A stretch of 64,000 nt of DNA, taken from contig NC_088105.1 of assembly GCF_036370855.1 (NCBI RefSeq), forward strand, positions 11,103,619 to 11,167,618, read 5' to 3'. The notes under the pieces were generated by a model. The model saw only the letters and a list, made by a program, of their open reading frames with translations, made no database searches and was not told where the DNA came from. The DNA comes from Dromaius novaehollandiae. Lineage: Eukaryota; Chordata; Aves; Casuariiformes; Dromaiidae. How positions within the stretch are numbered: the first letter of the stretch is position 1; the number at the start of each line of letters is the position of its first letter. Both the position numbers and the translations under genes were made by a program. Of the stretch, positions 11,437 through 24,939 are shown one piece after another.

Positions 11437-14400
11437 CAAGGCCTTGGCTCTCTAGCCAGACAGGTGAAGGCAAGATGCTATCCAGTGAGCAGAAGACAAA
11501 GCTCAGCAAACTCAGATAAAAAGCTAGGTGTGCACTTCCAGCTGTGGGCAGGACAAGGAACAGGGGACAGGATGGTGATGCCAACACTTCAGGATGGTAG
11601 ACGTTTGCTGCTGGTTTTCCACCGAGTTTCCTCAGGCAGACCTGGTGGATGTGAGAAGAGCTTTGGTGTAGAGATGTAGTAGTAGAGAAGAGGTGTGAGG
11701 TGTTTCTTCTGCACCCTGTGGCCTTTATCTCACCTGTAGCGATGTGGATTGATTCCAGTAAGAGAAGATGCCTGTTGTCATTCCCCTGCTGTTCAAAGGG
11801 ACGTGCTAGCTCAGGCTGTGGAGACCAAATTGGAAAACCAGGCTCAGAGGGCTCCTTCCCCAGTGCAAACACCAGCTGAACCCACACACTGCAAGTGTGT
11901 AAGAAGCGGTTGCAGTGACCAGTTCACAACTTGCCGATGATTTGATAGCTGCCTTGACCAGATGGACTGCAGCAGATGCACCTGCAGGAGCCAGGAGCAC
12001 CTTCCCGTGGTCCTCGGGTGGACCTGAATAGCCTAAAATGTGACACAGAGCTGTTGTGACACACACTGGCTCAGCACGCAAGTGACAATCTCTCCCCAGG
12101 CCTGGGTGTGGGGCGTCCTCTTCCTCATGCTCGTGATAGGGGCTGGTGAGGAAGGTCTGGCCAGGGTGTCAGGTGAAGCCGCAGGAGTTCCTCTGCCCCG
12201 CGCTCGCCTGGCAGATGCCCGCTGGGAGCTGGGAGGGAGTAGCGAGCTGTGTCCCAGATGGTTCCTGGTCGCAGCCGGCTCAGGGCTCGTCGGTGCCTGT
12301 GCACGGCTGCCCTGAGCTGAGAGCATCCGCGTGGGCAGAGGAAGGCACGCGCCTTGTGGGCCTCGTCTTTCGTGGTGTTTTCAGAAAACTTGAGAACGAT
12401 AACGCCAGACTGGCAAGGAGCACCTTGTTCTCCCGCGGGTGTGATGCTTCAGCAGTGCTAGCGGGGATAAAGACCTACGCGTGACAGTGAAATAGGCAGA
12501 TGGGATTATCAGTCACATGTGCTGCCTTTCTCTTCTTGTTTTATCCATCTTTTTCCCCACATTAACTCTCCTTGAGTGGCTTTTCAGACTGCACTAGCAG
12601 CACCGATTTGATGCTTGACACAAGCAGTTTCTCACCCTGGCTTTCCTCTCTGTTGAGCTGAAGGGAATCTCTGATCTCCGAGCGACTGGGTATTTGCCAA
12701 CCTTTTCTCTCTTTCTCTGCCTACTTTTTTTTTTTTTCCTCTTCTTTCTTTCCCTGAGCTCTTTCTTTGCAGCTGAATAAGAGGGGGAATCTTAGGAGGA
12801 GAGGATCAAAGGGGTCGAGGGATCGCTGGCCCAAAGCAGGGCATTAGCAGCTAGCTCTGGTTGCCACGCGTCGGTTAACGTTGGTGTGGAGTTGTTCTAT
12901 GTTTATCACCTCTGCCTGTAAAGCCGTTGCTGCGCTTTGGCTCTCTATCTCCATGACATCCCCATGCTGGTGGCTAGAGGGACCCCCCTTTAAAATATTC
13001 AGCCAAAGCAAGTAGGACCAGCCAGAGAAGGAGCCTTTGCAAACCGCATCTGCTGCCCCTGCTGGGGTAAGGCCGCTCCAGACCCCCCCGTTAGCACTTG
13101 CTGTAGGCCCACACCTCCCACCGGTGCAGCCCCGTGGCCAGCCGGCTGTGAGGCTCGTGCCGTCTGCAGGGCGCGCGGCTTCGGAGCGGAGCTGCTGGTG
13201 TCCAGCGTGCCCGAGGGCTGCGTGTGAGGCGATCTGCAGAGGGCTTGGTACCGCCTCTGGCCTCAAACGCCCGTTCCCAGGGCTGTAGGGGTGAGGCTCT
13301 GCACCCAGCAGGGGAAAGGTGCTGCTGTCACTGGGTGTGTTTTTATCAGTCTCCTCTTAAAATAGCCATGATAGCCTTAAATAGCCCCCTCCCCATGCAG
13401 TGCTGCAGCATGTGCTGCAAGCAGGTGGGGCGGCTGCTGCGGCTGCTGCAGCAGCAAGCAGGCGAGGGCAGAGGAGCCACTGGAACCAGGTTCTCATCTG
13501 ATGCATGCTGGGGAGGGGGATGGTGCTTTTTCCAACAGTGAGAACCGTTTTAGCTGGGAAGTCAGAGGTCAGGAGGGCTAGACAGACCTCCCAGGGTGGT
13601 GGAAAGTTTCACAGCCCTGAGTAGAACAAGGAGCTGATTTTACTAGAGCTGCCATAAGGAACTGCCATGTTGCGGAAGAGGGAACACTGTATCCTCTGTT
13701 CCTGACAAATGCCTGTCAAAATAGTTTGCATATAAATCAGGGGTTTAGACGGGGATGGGGGGGAGGGGGAGATGTACTTCTAGTGTTTGTGTTTTTCCAT
13801 AAATTTGAGTTTCTCTCTCTCTCTTCCTCTGCAGATCAGAGTAACCTCCAGAATCCCAAGCAAAGCTCGGGCTCCTGTGTGCATGGCAGAAATAGCAAGT
13901 CCTTTCACCAAAGGAGCTGGTAGGGCAGCGGAGGAGATGGAGCAATGTTGGGTTAGCATCCCTGCCATGCAGCCACAGGAGGGTGGGCGGGTGGGCAGAG
14001 AGGATGGCGGTGATTTTTCTGTAGGGCATCTGGGCTGGGAGGATCAAGGGTTGCCTGGTCCTGGATGCAGCTCAGACCCCAGCCCTTGTTCTTCCTCCTG
14101 CTTGAATTTGCTGTTCCTTTTGACTGTGCTTTGCAGCGCTACAGCTTTAAGAAGGTCACTGGAAAGTGTCCTGTGGGTGTCCAACACTGAGCACCTTCGA
14201 TTTGGTGAGGAGGAGCTGTACCCTCAGATTTAGGGGAGAAACTGCCAGCCTGGAGGCTCTGGAGGGCTGCAAGTACCATTTGCAGCCTGTGAGGTGTTAC
14301 CCCAAAGCGGTTGCCAGCCGCTGCCTGGGGCTTGGGGCAGAAAGAGCTGCTATTCCCAGCCCTGGGCGCCTGCCAAAGGGGATTAGCTCTGCTGCTCTCA

Positions 14401-17400
14401 TCTGGTCCCTCTCGCATGCCAGGAGAGCCGGGTTCCTGCTGTCCTTCCCTGGCAGCTCCATGGAAACCGCGGCAGAGATCTGTGGGATGCAGCTGGCTCT
14501 GCCTGACTGAGCGGGAGGCCTCCGCGTGGGCAGAGCTGACCCCCGGCAGCCCCCGTGGCTGCCCGAAGCACACCGTTGTGGGCAGGGGGCCTGGCTGGAG
14601 CAAGGATGGAGGTCGGGGGGGAAGAAGGGTCTGCATGGCTCTTCCCTGCCAGTGACGGTGTTTTAATTGTCCCCGAGTTTCACAGGTATTTCCCACAGCT
14701 GCAGAAAAAGAGCAGGGCCTCTGTCTCATCCTTGCCTGAACCTCAGCAAGAGCCTGACAGCAGAATTTGCAGTCCTGCTGGATGGGTTGCCTTGGCCTGG
14801 CCTAGAAAGCAGCCTCAGCACCTGGGCCGGGCTCCTGGGGTGATGCTGTCTCTGAGCCACGGAGGCTGTTAACTAAAACGTTTGCTGGATGCTCTGCCTC
14901 TGCATCACCTCTAGAAATGCCATGGGGCAGAGGCCACAGCAGAGGGGCTGGAGCAGGGAGCTCTTGCCAGTGCGTGTGTGTTGGCAGAGAGCCTGTGGAA
15001 GGGAGGTGGTCGCTTTGCCCCCTACCTTTTGTGTTTTTGGGACCCCACTGAGCTGTCTGATGTGCTTTGGCATGGGCTTGCTCCAACCCCCCTGCCATGA
15101 TGAGCCATCACTTGGCTGGGTGCTGGTGCCGGGCACCCATCCAGGCTGTGCTGCAGGGCCGAGCAGGCGACCCTGGGTTTCCTCCCCCAGCTCAGTTCAG
15201 TCCCCAGAGTCCCTTTTCCTCAGCCAGCCTCTTTCCCCTTTTCCTCACTGTTTGCTCCAGCAGCCCTGCTGGCACCCTTTGGGACTGGATTTACTTCTGA
15301 ACACGGTCGGTTCTCGTTCTCTGGCAGTTTCCACCATCTGGCCTCATTTCTGGCAGTAGGAGAAGTGGGATGGTCCACAGCAGGATCAAGGGAACAACTG
15401 TGCAGCAAGTTGTAAAAATGGAGAGGGTGTTACTTCAAGATGTATCTTGAATTTTATCCTGTGCTTATCACCATGCTTTGGGCCTTATGCTGCAGTACGT
15501 GGTACTGTGGACGGATGTGAAATGTGGTCCCATTTAGAGTGTGGGAATAGCAAAACCTCCCTTGAACTGCGATGTTTTAATTTGTATTTCCAGGGCTCTG
15601 GCAGAAACCTGGGTCCTGTGGAGCACCCAGCAGTGGATGCACTAAATGGCCTCACGTTTCTGCATTGCCGACCTGCTGGGGCAATCTGGGCAGTTGGCAG
15701 GCCTCGTAGCTGTCCTGGGGTTAACACAGCGGTGCTGGGTTCAAGCAGGGGCTCAGGAAGCAGTGGGATACACCAGCAGGCTGGAATATTTTTAGTCTGT
15801 TTCAGACCATTTCTCTAAACCTCAGCTTGGCTTGACTTCTTCGGTGCTGCTTGTTGAAGGGGCTGCAAAGCAGAGTCAAATGTCACTGTGTGATCAGATG
15901 TGTGATGGACACGGGGAGGTCGGATGCAGAATGGGGAGGAGAAGGCAGTAGGGCTAGAGTGACCTGGGCAGACTCTGTCCTAATAAAAACAGAATCCACA
16001 GGGCAGTGAGGATGAACCGCTCATGGAGAAAATAAAAGGAGGGAGCTGCAACCCCTTCACGCTCCTTCATAGCACCCGCAAGGGCCATGCATAGTGCTCC
16101 CATGGCTGCACTGACAGACAACTGCAAGGTGCTGTAACTTTTGTACCAAAAGCTCCCTCACTGCTCTTCCGATAATGTCGACCATGTCGCCAGCTTGCCG
16201 CTGCCATGCATTACAGTAACAGCCTGCGTCTCAGCAGAGATGGGCTCCTGGGGAGTGGTACCATCTGGGCATGCAGGAGGAGACAGTCCTTGCTCCCTGA
16301 AACATGTCATTTAGGGGTGGGAGAGACAATATCCATCTCTAGCAAAGCCTCCTTGCTCCAACTTCAGTGCAGCTACAAAAGCCCCCATAAAATAGGATTT
16401 GAGTCCTGGATATCCAGGCTCTGAGCATGAGTTACCCAGTGATGTGAGGTCTTGGCAGTGGAGAGGGAAGACTGCACCTTCAGTGGAGACAGCAGATGTC
16501 CATGGGCAGCTTGCTCACTCATTGTACAGGCGGTGGTTCACTGTGTCGCTTGCCTGTTGCAGATTTAGCTTGCCTTGACAGCGTTTGGCACGTAGCTGGC
16601 ACCCCGCAGACCGGGGTGGTTTGCATGTGTGGTTGGCTGCTTGTGCCTTGTGTTCACTGGTGCGATGCTCCCTGGGGAGAGGACGTCTGCAGAGATTTTG
16701 ATGAAGTCTAAAAATCCTTCCACAGATAATCGAACCACTCACAGGATTCAGCCCACACTGCATGATTTCACTGAATCCAGGCTGCCATGGAGGTTGGCAT
16801 CTCAGGACGACTGCATGTGGCACATTCCAGCCTGAATTTCAGGGCGGATCCTGGCCTCTGGCTCACCACAGGGAATCAGGGCACCAAGGAAGTGTCACAG
16901 AAATTCCTGGTGCATGGAGACCAGCCCTTGGAGACACATGGTATAATCTCCACCTCCTGTACTGGGCATACCCAGACACCCCACATTGCTACAGCAGCCA
17001 AGTCTCACCTGGCCTAGGAACTTGTTGCTGCTGGCTCTGGCATTTCCCCTCTCATCTCTGCTCATGGTCAGTCGCTGGCTGCAAGCTGGTGTTGGCACCC
17101 GCTGGGGCCTTGTGGGTGTGGGATTGAGCTCTTGTTTACTTCGCTCAGGGGAACAGGAGCTGCTGGCTCCTTTTGGCAGAGATGGTGGGCAGGGAGGTGC
17201 CGCAGAGCTGCCTGGCTCCCTGGGGCCAAAAGCTACAGTGGGTCCGAGGAAGGACCGCTCAGTCGTGTGCTTCCTGCCCTGACCCCAGCCAGCATCAGCA
17301 AGGGCTCAGCAGCCAGCAGGGCTCAGTGGGGGGATGAGGCTATGCCCAGAGGCTAAAGCCGGAGGCAGGCAGCAGCAGTGCTGGGGAGAGGCCAGCACCC

Positions 17401-20400
17401 CACTTTAGGGACTGGTCCAGTTCAGCAGAGCATCACTGACATCTGCCGGTTGCCGTGGCCAGCCTTCTGCTCTGCCTCGCGCACCGCCCCGGGGCCTGGG
17501 CACGTGTTGGCTATCCCACACTGCCTGCTCCAGCCTGGCTTCCCAACTCCCCATCGAGGCCTCCCAGGTGGTTTTTGTCTCCCTGAGAGACCTACTAAGC
17601 GCTTGCTCACCAAGCCATGCTCAGCAGGTTCTCCAGACATCAACGAGATGAGCAGACTGGAGGTCGAGAGGGCACATATATGTCACTTAAGGAGCCAAAG
17701 GGGCAGATCCTCGCTAGCAAAGCAGAGAGAGCAGGGATGGGGCTGCAGAGCTCTGCTCTGTGGCTGTGCATCACACCAGGGCTGTGAGGGACTGACAGGG
17801 GAAGCAGATGTCTCTCATCTCCACCTTGCAGTGGCTTTGCAGCACACATCTCTCAGCTGAAAAAGAGGAGACTTGAGGTGCTGGAGCAGGGCTGTGGCTG
17901 GCCACATCAGCATACCAAACGGTGCCTTCTCAGAGCAGCACAAGGATCTGCTGCCTTCGCCACAGGCTAAGGTGCAGCTTGCATCTCTGCAGAAGGGCCT
18001 TCCAGTGTTTGCTAAACTCTCCGTGCAGCAGCCAAAGCCACGGCTGTCTGACATCAGCCTTTCCCGTGGGATCCCTAATGGCTCTTCAGTAGTGTTTCTT
18101 CAGCATTTCCAGCTGTCCCCACATGTCTATTAAGTGCCAGGACTCCATATGGGGAGAACTGCTGCAACGCAGGCCCATGGCTCTTATCCCTCAGGAATGC
18201 CAGGCGCTCTCAGGGGGGACCAAGTGTCCCCAGAGACTGTGCGGATGTGCAGAGTGGCTTGTCCTTACCTGTTCCCCAGTGATGCTCAATCACTCTGTAG
18301 GTATTTATCGTTACATGTCTATTTGGGCACTGATGTTGCAGATGGAGCTAAGGGGGGATGACTTTCATTCTTTCTAAACAGAAGCTATGCAGAGGCAGTT
18401 GATAGTCCCTGCCAGTGGAGTGCAGGTCCTGTTTTGCAGGAATGCAAAAGCCAGATGATTTCTCAATGCGCTTTATGCCCAGCTAAGATAATACCAAATA
18501 ATCTTGTTTGCATTTTAATTGCTCAGCCCCGTTGGGAAAGGCTGATACACTACTGTTTTCCCTGGCTCTGTGGGTGGTGTGTGGCTGGGAACATGCTTGG
18601 CAGAGGGTAGTGCTAGCAGTGGTTTGGCTTACCCTGGGGCCACTCTGTCTGCTGGGATTGGTGATCTGAGGGTCACAGAGGGCTCCAGGGATGGCTCCAG
18701 GGCGGCTGGGAGAGAGTTGTTGTTGTGGCAGTGAAGGCTGACCCACCGCTCTACAGCTGGAAGACACAGCTGTCCACTTGGCTTCTTGCAGAGGCTGGAG
18801 ATGAGCCGCGGCCGCCTCCCGCACCCTCCATGCTGAGGCTTTCCTGTGCGGACAAAATGCCCATTTTTGTGTAGTTGCTTTCCTTGGCTGATGGAGTTGA
18901 GTCATTGCTGTTGTTCAAGGAGAAGGTTCGTTAGCCCTCAAACGGTCTTTCCCCTTCCTAAGGCTGCTGTATTTTTCCTGTTGTAAATCTGTGGGTTTCT
19001 TTAAGCTGAGCCATTCATATACCCTTGTTTCGTAAAAATGGCTGCTTCTCCCCAGGGACTTAGCATTGCAAGGCAATGTTACACCTTCTCTCATGGGTCA
19101 GCCCGATGGATGTGTGCTTGCGTATGAGTGTGTGTGTGTGTTCGTGTGTGATTCCACTCATGCTTTTACAGCTGAGCAGCTGAGTGTGACCATGACACCA
19201 GGCCTTTGGTTCTCCATCAGAGTAGCAGGGACTTTTCAAGGCCTTTACACCATCCCATGGGCCTCCAAAATTTCAGCGAAAGCACAGGGGAGCTATCTGT
19301 GCTCTGGTCTTAAGAAAGATAGGTGTGGAGATGAAAAGCAGTGTAGTTTATGACCCCGTCCTTGTACAAATGCCCCTCTCCATTGTCCCAGGCTGGTGTC
19401 TCCGAAATCCAGTCTCCCATGTGTGTAAAGTGTTATGGCCGAGCCAACCCCTCACAGCCTTGCTAGCTTGACACCAGCCTTCCCAAGCCTGACCCAGCTG
19501 CCATAGCCCTGGCAGTGCTCTCCTCAAGATGGCATCCTGTGGTCTAACAAAGCCTCTTGATCTATTTTGTCTTTCTTGCATGCTTTATGTACCTTACTGA
19601 ATGTGTGGGACTCCTGTAACTCTCTACCACTCTACCTTATGAGGGGAGTAGCCACATCTTAGTAGTTTGAGCCAATATCACGTACTGGTGGTAGGAACTG
19701 GTGTAGGATCCTGCAAGCCTGCCCCTTTCCAATTCTTTCCTTGTGATTCCTCTAATGCACGGGATGCAGATATCTGTGTGTCAGCTCAGAAGGGGTCAGC
19801 TGCCCTGTCTGCCCATCTTGCAACCCTTTTCTTAATTTGGAAAGCTGTGGAAAGAATCGAGAGTTTGTAACAATTTTCTAGGGAACGCCTGTTTCCTCAG
19901 ATAGCTGATTAAAGGCAAATAGGGGAGAATCTAATTGCATCCATGCTTTTATTTCCTCCCAAGGCATCATGATTTGCCAGGAGGAACAAGAAAATCCTGG
20001 ATTCCATGGGGTCAAGGAAACTTGTCTGATCTCCCTCATTAGATAGAAGAGGCAGCATTCATTGTGCTGATAACTCAGCTGGCTTCAGTAGAGTTGCACC
20101 AGGGCTGAATTTGGTCTGGTTTGTACCAAGCATGTGAGAAGACATCCGCAAACCTTTCATCAGCAGATACGCCATGAAGGGGGAGCTCAGCAGAGACAAC
20201 CACCAACACCAGCGCTGTGCGGTCCCGTCCCACGCAGAATAGCAAGCGTGGCTCGGTGAATCACCAGATGAGTATTGCTCAGCTGGCGATGTTGGCTGGA
20301 TAAGGGTGGAAGAAGATTTCTCTCAGCAGTTGATGCGTCACAGGGCAATGCAGCAGTGGTGGGGTCTGCCAGACTGGCAGGCCTCACACTGCCCTGTGCC

Positions 20401-23400
20401 CCTCATGGGGTGGTGGGAAGACAGCTGCCTCCTACCCTTTTGCTTTCATTCCTTCACTCGGGAAGACTGTGCTACCTTTTCTACTCTTGCTGTTGCACAC
20501 CTGAGCTCTTGTTTACCCCTGCAATCTGGAGATGGCTGATGGGGACATCCCTGGATGTGGGTGCCAGGACCCGCCAGCACATGCACTGTGGCAGGGAAAG
20601 CTGCAAGGATGCTCTCTCAGGGGCCAGAGAGGATGGCGTGGGGGTCTTGCTACGCGTCCGTGCTCAGCCCTGCTCACAGCTGCTGAATGTATCAGGCTGA
20701 CACAACGTCTCCTTATAAGCACAGGGACAAACCCTTGTGCTTTCCTCGCTAACCTCCATCCTTGTCTCTTGCATTTTCTAAGTAAATCTCTATGGCAACA
20801 GGTACTATTTGCAATAATCTTCTGTTTTTCGCTTTGCTCTGCTGCTCTTGAGGAAGGGGGAGGGCAAGACCTGTAAAGGGAAGCTGAGACTTAGGCAGGA
20901 GAGGAGAGACATTTCAACTTGCAGCTCCTCCTTGCTGCTGCCCTTGGTTGAGGCAGGAGCTGCCATAGCCTCCCCCAGGCCTGCCCTTGCTGGTGGGAGA
21001 TGGTGACTATGTTCAGCCAGGCACTTCCTTGGCTCCCTTGATTTTGGGGAGGACTCACTGCCTGGCTCTCACAGCCCTTGACTCTGTCCCAGTAATACGT
21101 AGGGGAGCATTGTGGTGCTAAATGGGGAGAAAAAAAAAACATTCTTGCCCAGAATTAGTAACATAGCTTTACTGTTTCTCCAGCCAGCTGCTGTCCCTGT
21201 AGCACCCCGGCTGCTGAGAAGGTCACCAATGCAAGCACGGGGACTAGTTCCCTCTCTGTGTACCAGCAGCACTCATGGAGTGAGAGTGACAGGGCCAATG
21301 TACGTTTATGGCTCGTGGCAGAGGCAGCACGGCCTCAGGTGCCACGTGTCCTGGGAAAGCAGCTCGTGTGGTGTGCCCATGGCACGAGCTCCAGTGCTGG
21401 GATAGCAGGAGTCGCAGGTGGTGATGTTGCAGGAAGGAGCCCGAAACCGCCACCAGGCAGGAGGATGCACAAGCCCCCACCGTCGTGGGATGAAGGGTCT
21501 CCATCATCGCGGAGAGCTTCCGGCTTGCAGCCCATTCCCAGGCTCATGGGGTTTTTAACTTGTTTGTTTATTTTTGGGAGGGAGGGGGTTGATTAAGGAG
21601 CTGAGAGAAGAATGTTTTAAAGGAGGAATTTGGTGCCAGATTGGCATCTTCTTTGTATCACACAGAGCAGCACACCAAAGTGTGCTCAGAGCTGCAGGGT
21701 GAGGGAGTTGTATTTATCAGTGCCTTCAGCTGCAAATCACCCTTGATATTCAGTATACCTGGGCCCTTCAGGCAGGTGCACTGGCCAAGGGCTGGCATCT
21801 GGTGTGTCTCTGAAATCCAGAGGAATCTGCAGTTGATTAATACTTGGATGTTGGGTGTTTTTAGCACACTCTAAGCTGTTATTCTCTTTTCTGCCCAGAC
21901 AGAGTGAACAGGGCCTTAAAGTGGCTGTAAATTGGCTTTGACGCAAAGAGGAGCCCACACTGGCACCTGTCCCTCTTGATCTGGAGGGAGAGTCTTCCAC
22001 TCCGACCAGGAAATGGGGACCTCTTCTCATCCAGAGCTGTACCCAGCAGATCGTGCTGGCCAGGGGCTCCTTGGCCTGTGGAGGATGGAAGGGCATGCTG
22101 TAAGAGGTCCCTCTCTCTCCCCACTTTTTTCTGAGTAATTCTTTTTGTTCAGATCAAACAAGCCATGTGCAGCTGCTCTGAAGCTATGCGCTTGCTTCAA
22201 ACAAATTCCCTTTCAAGCATGTTTCCCTGGATGTTCCAGCAAGAGGCAGAGCCCAGGGGCTGCTCAGCTGGAGTTGTCAGGGCTGATGTTTGGAGATCTC
22301 CAGATCCAAGTCACTTCAAGTGCACTGAGCATGGAAAGTGCTTGTTTCTCATTTTTGTTTCTGGGAGAATGATATTTGTAATGAGAACAGGGATCCAGAT
22401 ATAATGTTAATGGCACTTTCTCCCAAAAGGAGTCAATATTACAGAGTTTTTGTAGCTCTGCTAGAATTACAATACATGATTACTGAGGTTGAAACACTGG
22501 TTAATTACCTAGTCATTTGTTGTAATGCTCCCAATTAGCTTGTGAAAGCGTAACAAATGCATTGCTTCACACCTGTTTTTAATGACTTGTACAAGGTTAT
22601 TCATAGATAGTAGAAGATAAACCATTATGTATGTGATATTAAGTGATTTGCGTATCTCACTTTCCTGCTTCCTTGGGCATCCTTTTTTAGACTGGGGAGA
22701 ACAGGAATTCATACATTAACTCCTTTTTCTTCACCAGCCTGCATGGCTGTGATTGAGTCAAGCCTGGCTCTTGTGGGAGCCGTGGGAGTTTGTTAAACCC
22801 TATGGTAATGCTGTCATGGAGTGAGTTGGGATGGCTCAGCCCACTGGGGAAACTGGTGAGAAGGATCTCCTGTGACATTGCCCACCTTTCAAAGCATGGA
22901 CCTGTGGTGCCTGGCTAATCAGGGCTAGCCCTTTTGGTTAGTGTCTGTGGTAGGGAATAGGGGAAGGGTTTTTGTGCCCAGGCAGAGCGGCCGGTCCCAT
23001 TTCTCCTCGCCGCCTTTGTGCACCGCCTGATTTCATGCCCACAAGAACGCGCGCGTCAAGGCAATGTTTGCCCATACGAGTGCCTGTTTGCCCACACAAA
23101 ACATTTGTACATCTGGCTTGGCAGATTGGTGCACATGCAAAAATGGGCAAGAAAACACTGAGGCCTGGATGGCAAATAGGGTCTGTTTTTCCTTCTTTTT
23201 CTACAAAGGTGCTGCTCTCAGCTACCTGGTTACTGCTGCATTGAAATGTGCCCTTCAGGAGGGATTTGACTCCTAGTTATTGCATTCTCGCAGTTTAAGT
23301 TTCATTTTCATGTTTGGTGCAGTAAAACACTTGCTAGCATTTTGCCCGTAAGACTTTCTGATGACCCTTTTCTGAACTTGTGTCAAGGTATGTCACTCCT

Positions 23401-24914
23401 ACTGCGCCTTGTTAGTCCTTTCCCCCTACTATCCTAGGCTAGCTCTGTGCAAGTTAGTTTCTCAGCAAGGGACATACAGGCCGATTAAGACTCATGCTAG
23501 GCATGTTCATGTGACGCTGTCCTGAGGGATGGTAGTTTAAAATAAACTGCCCTGCCTGGAGCAGGTAAGACTTGCCCATACAGGTGCCAGGAGGAAGCTG
23601 AAATCTGCCGTAACTTCGTTGTGAGTCTGAACCCGAAAATGCACGTAAGAAGGAAAGGTTGCTAGGAAACAAAACATATTCTCCAGCCTCACCAAGTGAC
23701 TTTGCAGTGTCCAGTGACAAAGACCTGGCAGGGCTGGCACTGGCTGAAAGGTGAGTGTTTCTGGAGCTAGCTTTCTTGACTTCATCCTCCATTTCACCAT
23801 CTTCCAACCAGAGGTCTACGGAAGACCATTTGAAATAACTGAGAGACAATATGTAGCTGTCTAGGTGCTCCCTGTCCAACTGCTCTGCTCAGCAAAGACG
23901 CACTTGAGAGATTATCTTAGCCTGGGTGATGGTTTTTAACCACAACGGCCATGAAAGCCTCCATAATATATCTCAGCGCTGCTTAGTGCTGAAGTGGGTG
24001 GAGAAGGAAGCCACATTTCCTGCTCAAAGAGTGTGTGGGAATACCTTTTCAAATGCTAATTTCTCGTATTTTTCAAAAAGCTACCCAAAGGCAGTGGTCC
24101 GAGCAAACACTAAAAAGCCTGTGCATATTCAAACCAGCTACCGATGGGAGGAGGTTTAAAAAAGTCTGTGAAGATATTGGGAGGGGGGAGCAGCAGGCAC
24201 TCCAGGCAAAAACCCGCCACCTTATTTCCCCCACTTCAAAGTTAAAATTAGATGCGCACATTTCCCTCTTCGCTGATGTAACTCCTGCTGGGGAAAAAGG
24301 TGATGAATGCGTTAGCCCCGAGGCAGCTCTCCTCCAAGCGGGATCAGAGAAGAGGTCCCCTCTGGCAGTGCTAGTGAGGAGTCCCTCGCCCAAACCCTTT
24401 GCCTGTGAGGACCAGTCATCAAACCCCAATCAGCTGGTAAACAGCAAAGCTGCCAGGCAGAGCTGACATGAGTTGGCTTTGGACAAGTGCCCCAGAGGTG
24501 CCCAAAACCTTGTATCCTTACTTCGGTTTTGCATCTGAGGCAGTTCAGTTCCCCAATATAAAATCATCCCCCTGTAAAATCCATCACCTTCCAGGACTTT
24601 GTTGTTGATAAAGCCCTTTCTGCAGGAGCTGCCCTGGCAACGTGTGGCAACTTGAATGTTGTGAATATGCTTCCTAGGGTTTTCACTTGTAGCTTTTGCT
24701 TTCAAAAAGGAAAAAAAGTCATGTGTGATTTTAATGCAGATTTGAAAGAAAAAAATCTCTTGGGTCTGTACCCACTGCAAGTTTTAAAGTGCAGAATCTG
24801 TGTATGTTATTCAATAAGAAATGCATGCCGACTGCCAAATTTCAGCTTGAAAGCAGCCAGAAGCTATCCGGAAAAAAAAAATGTTTTGCAAATACCTTTT
24901 GTAATTGTAAGAAT

Positions 24915-24939
24915 TAAAAGAAAAAGAAAAAGAAAAAAA
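24915..24939. repeat. AAAAAG-type purine microsatellite
   Basis: Short tandem AAAAG/AAAAAG units form a purine-only tract of about 25 bases on the + strand. Confidence 0.7.

Larger units (their letters stand above)
5271..21600. other. GC-rich stretch with no supported gene
   Basis: Both strands carry many overlapping open frames of 60-300 codons. They lack recognisable domains, overlap each other on both strands, and follow GC content, so I treat them as chance frames. Visible items are a C13 run at 6296, AT-rich islands that look like non-coding conserved elements (about 6690-6830 and 9540-9630), a CpG-dense patch at 8530-8700, a GCTG repeat at 11413 and a strong splice-acceptor-like site at about 13834. 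Unannotated non-coding RNA exons are possible, but the sequence alone does not show them. Confidence 0.6.
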
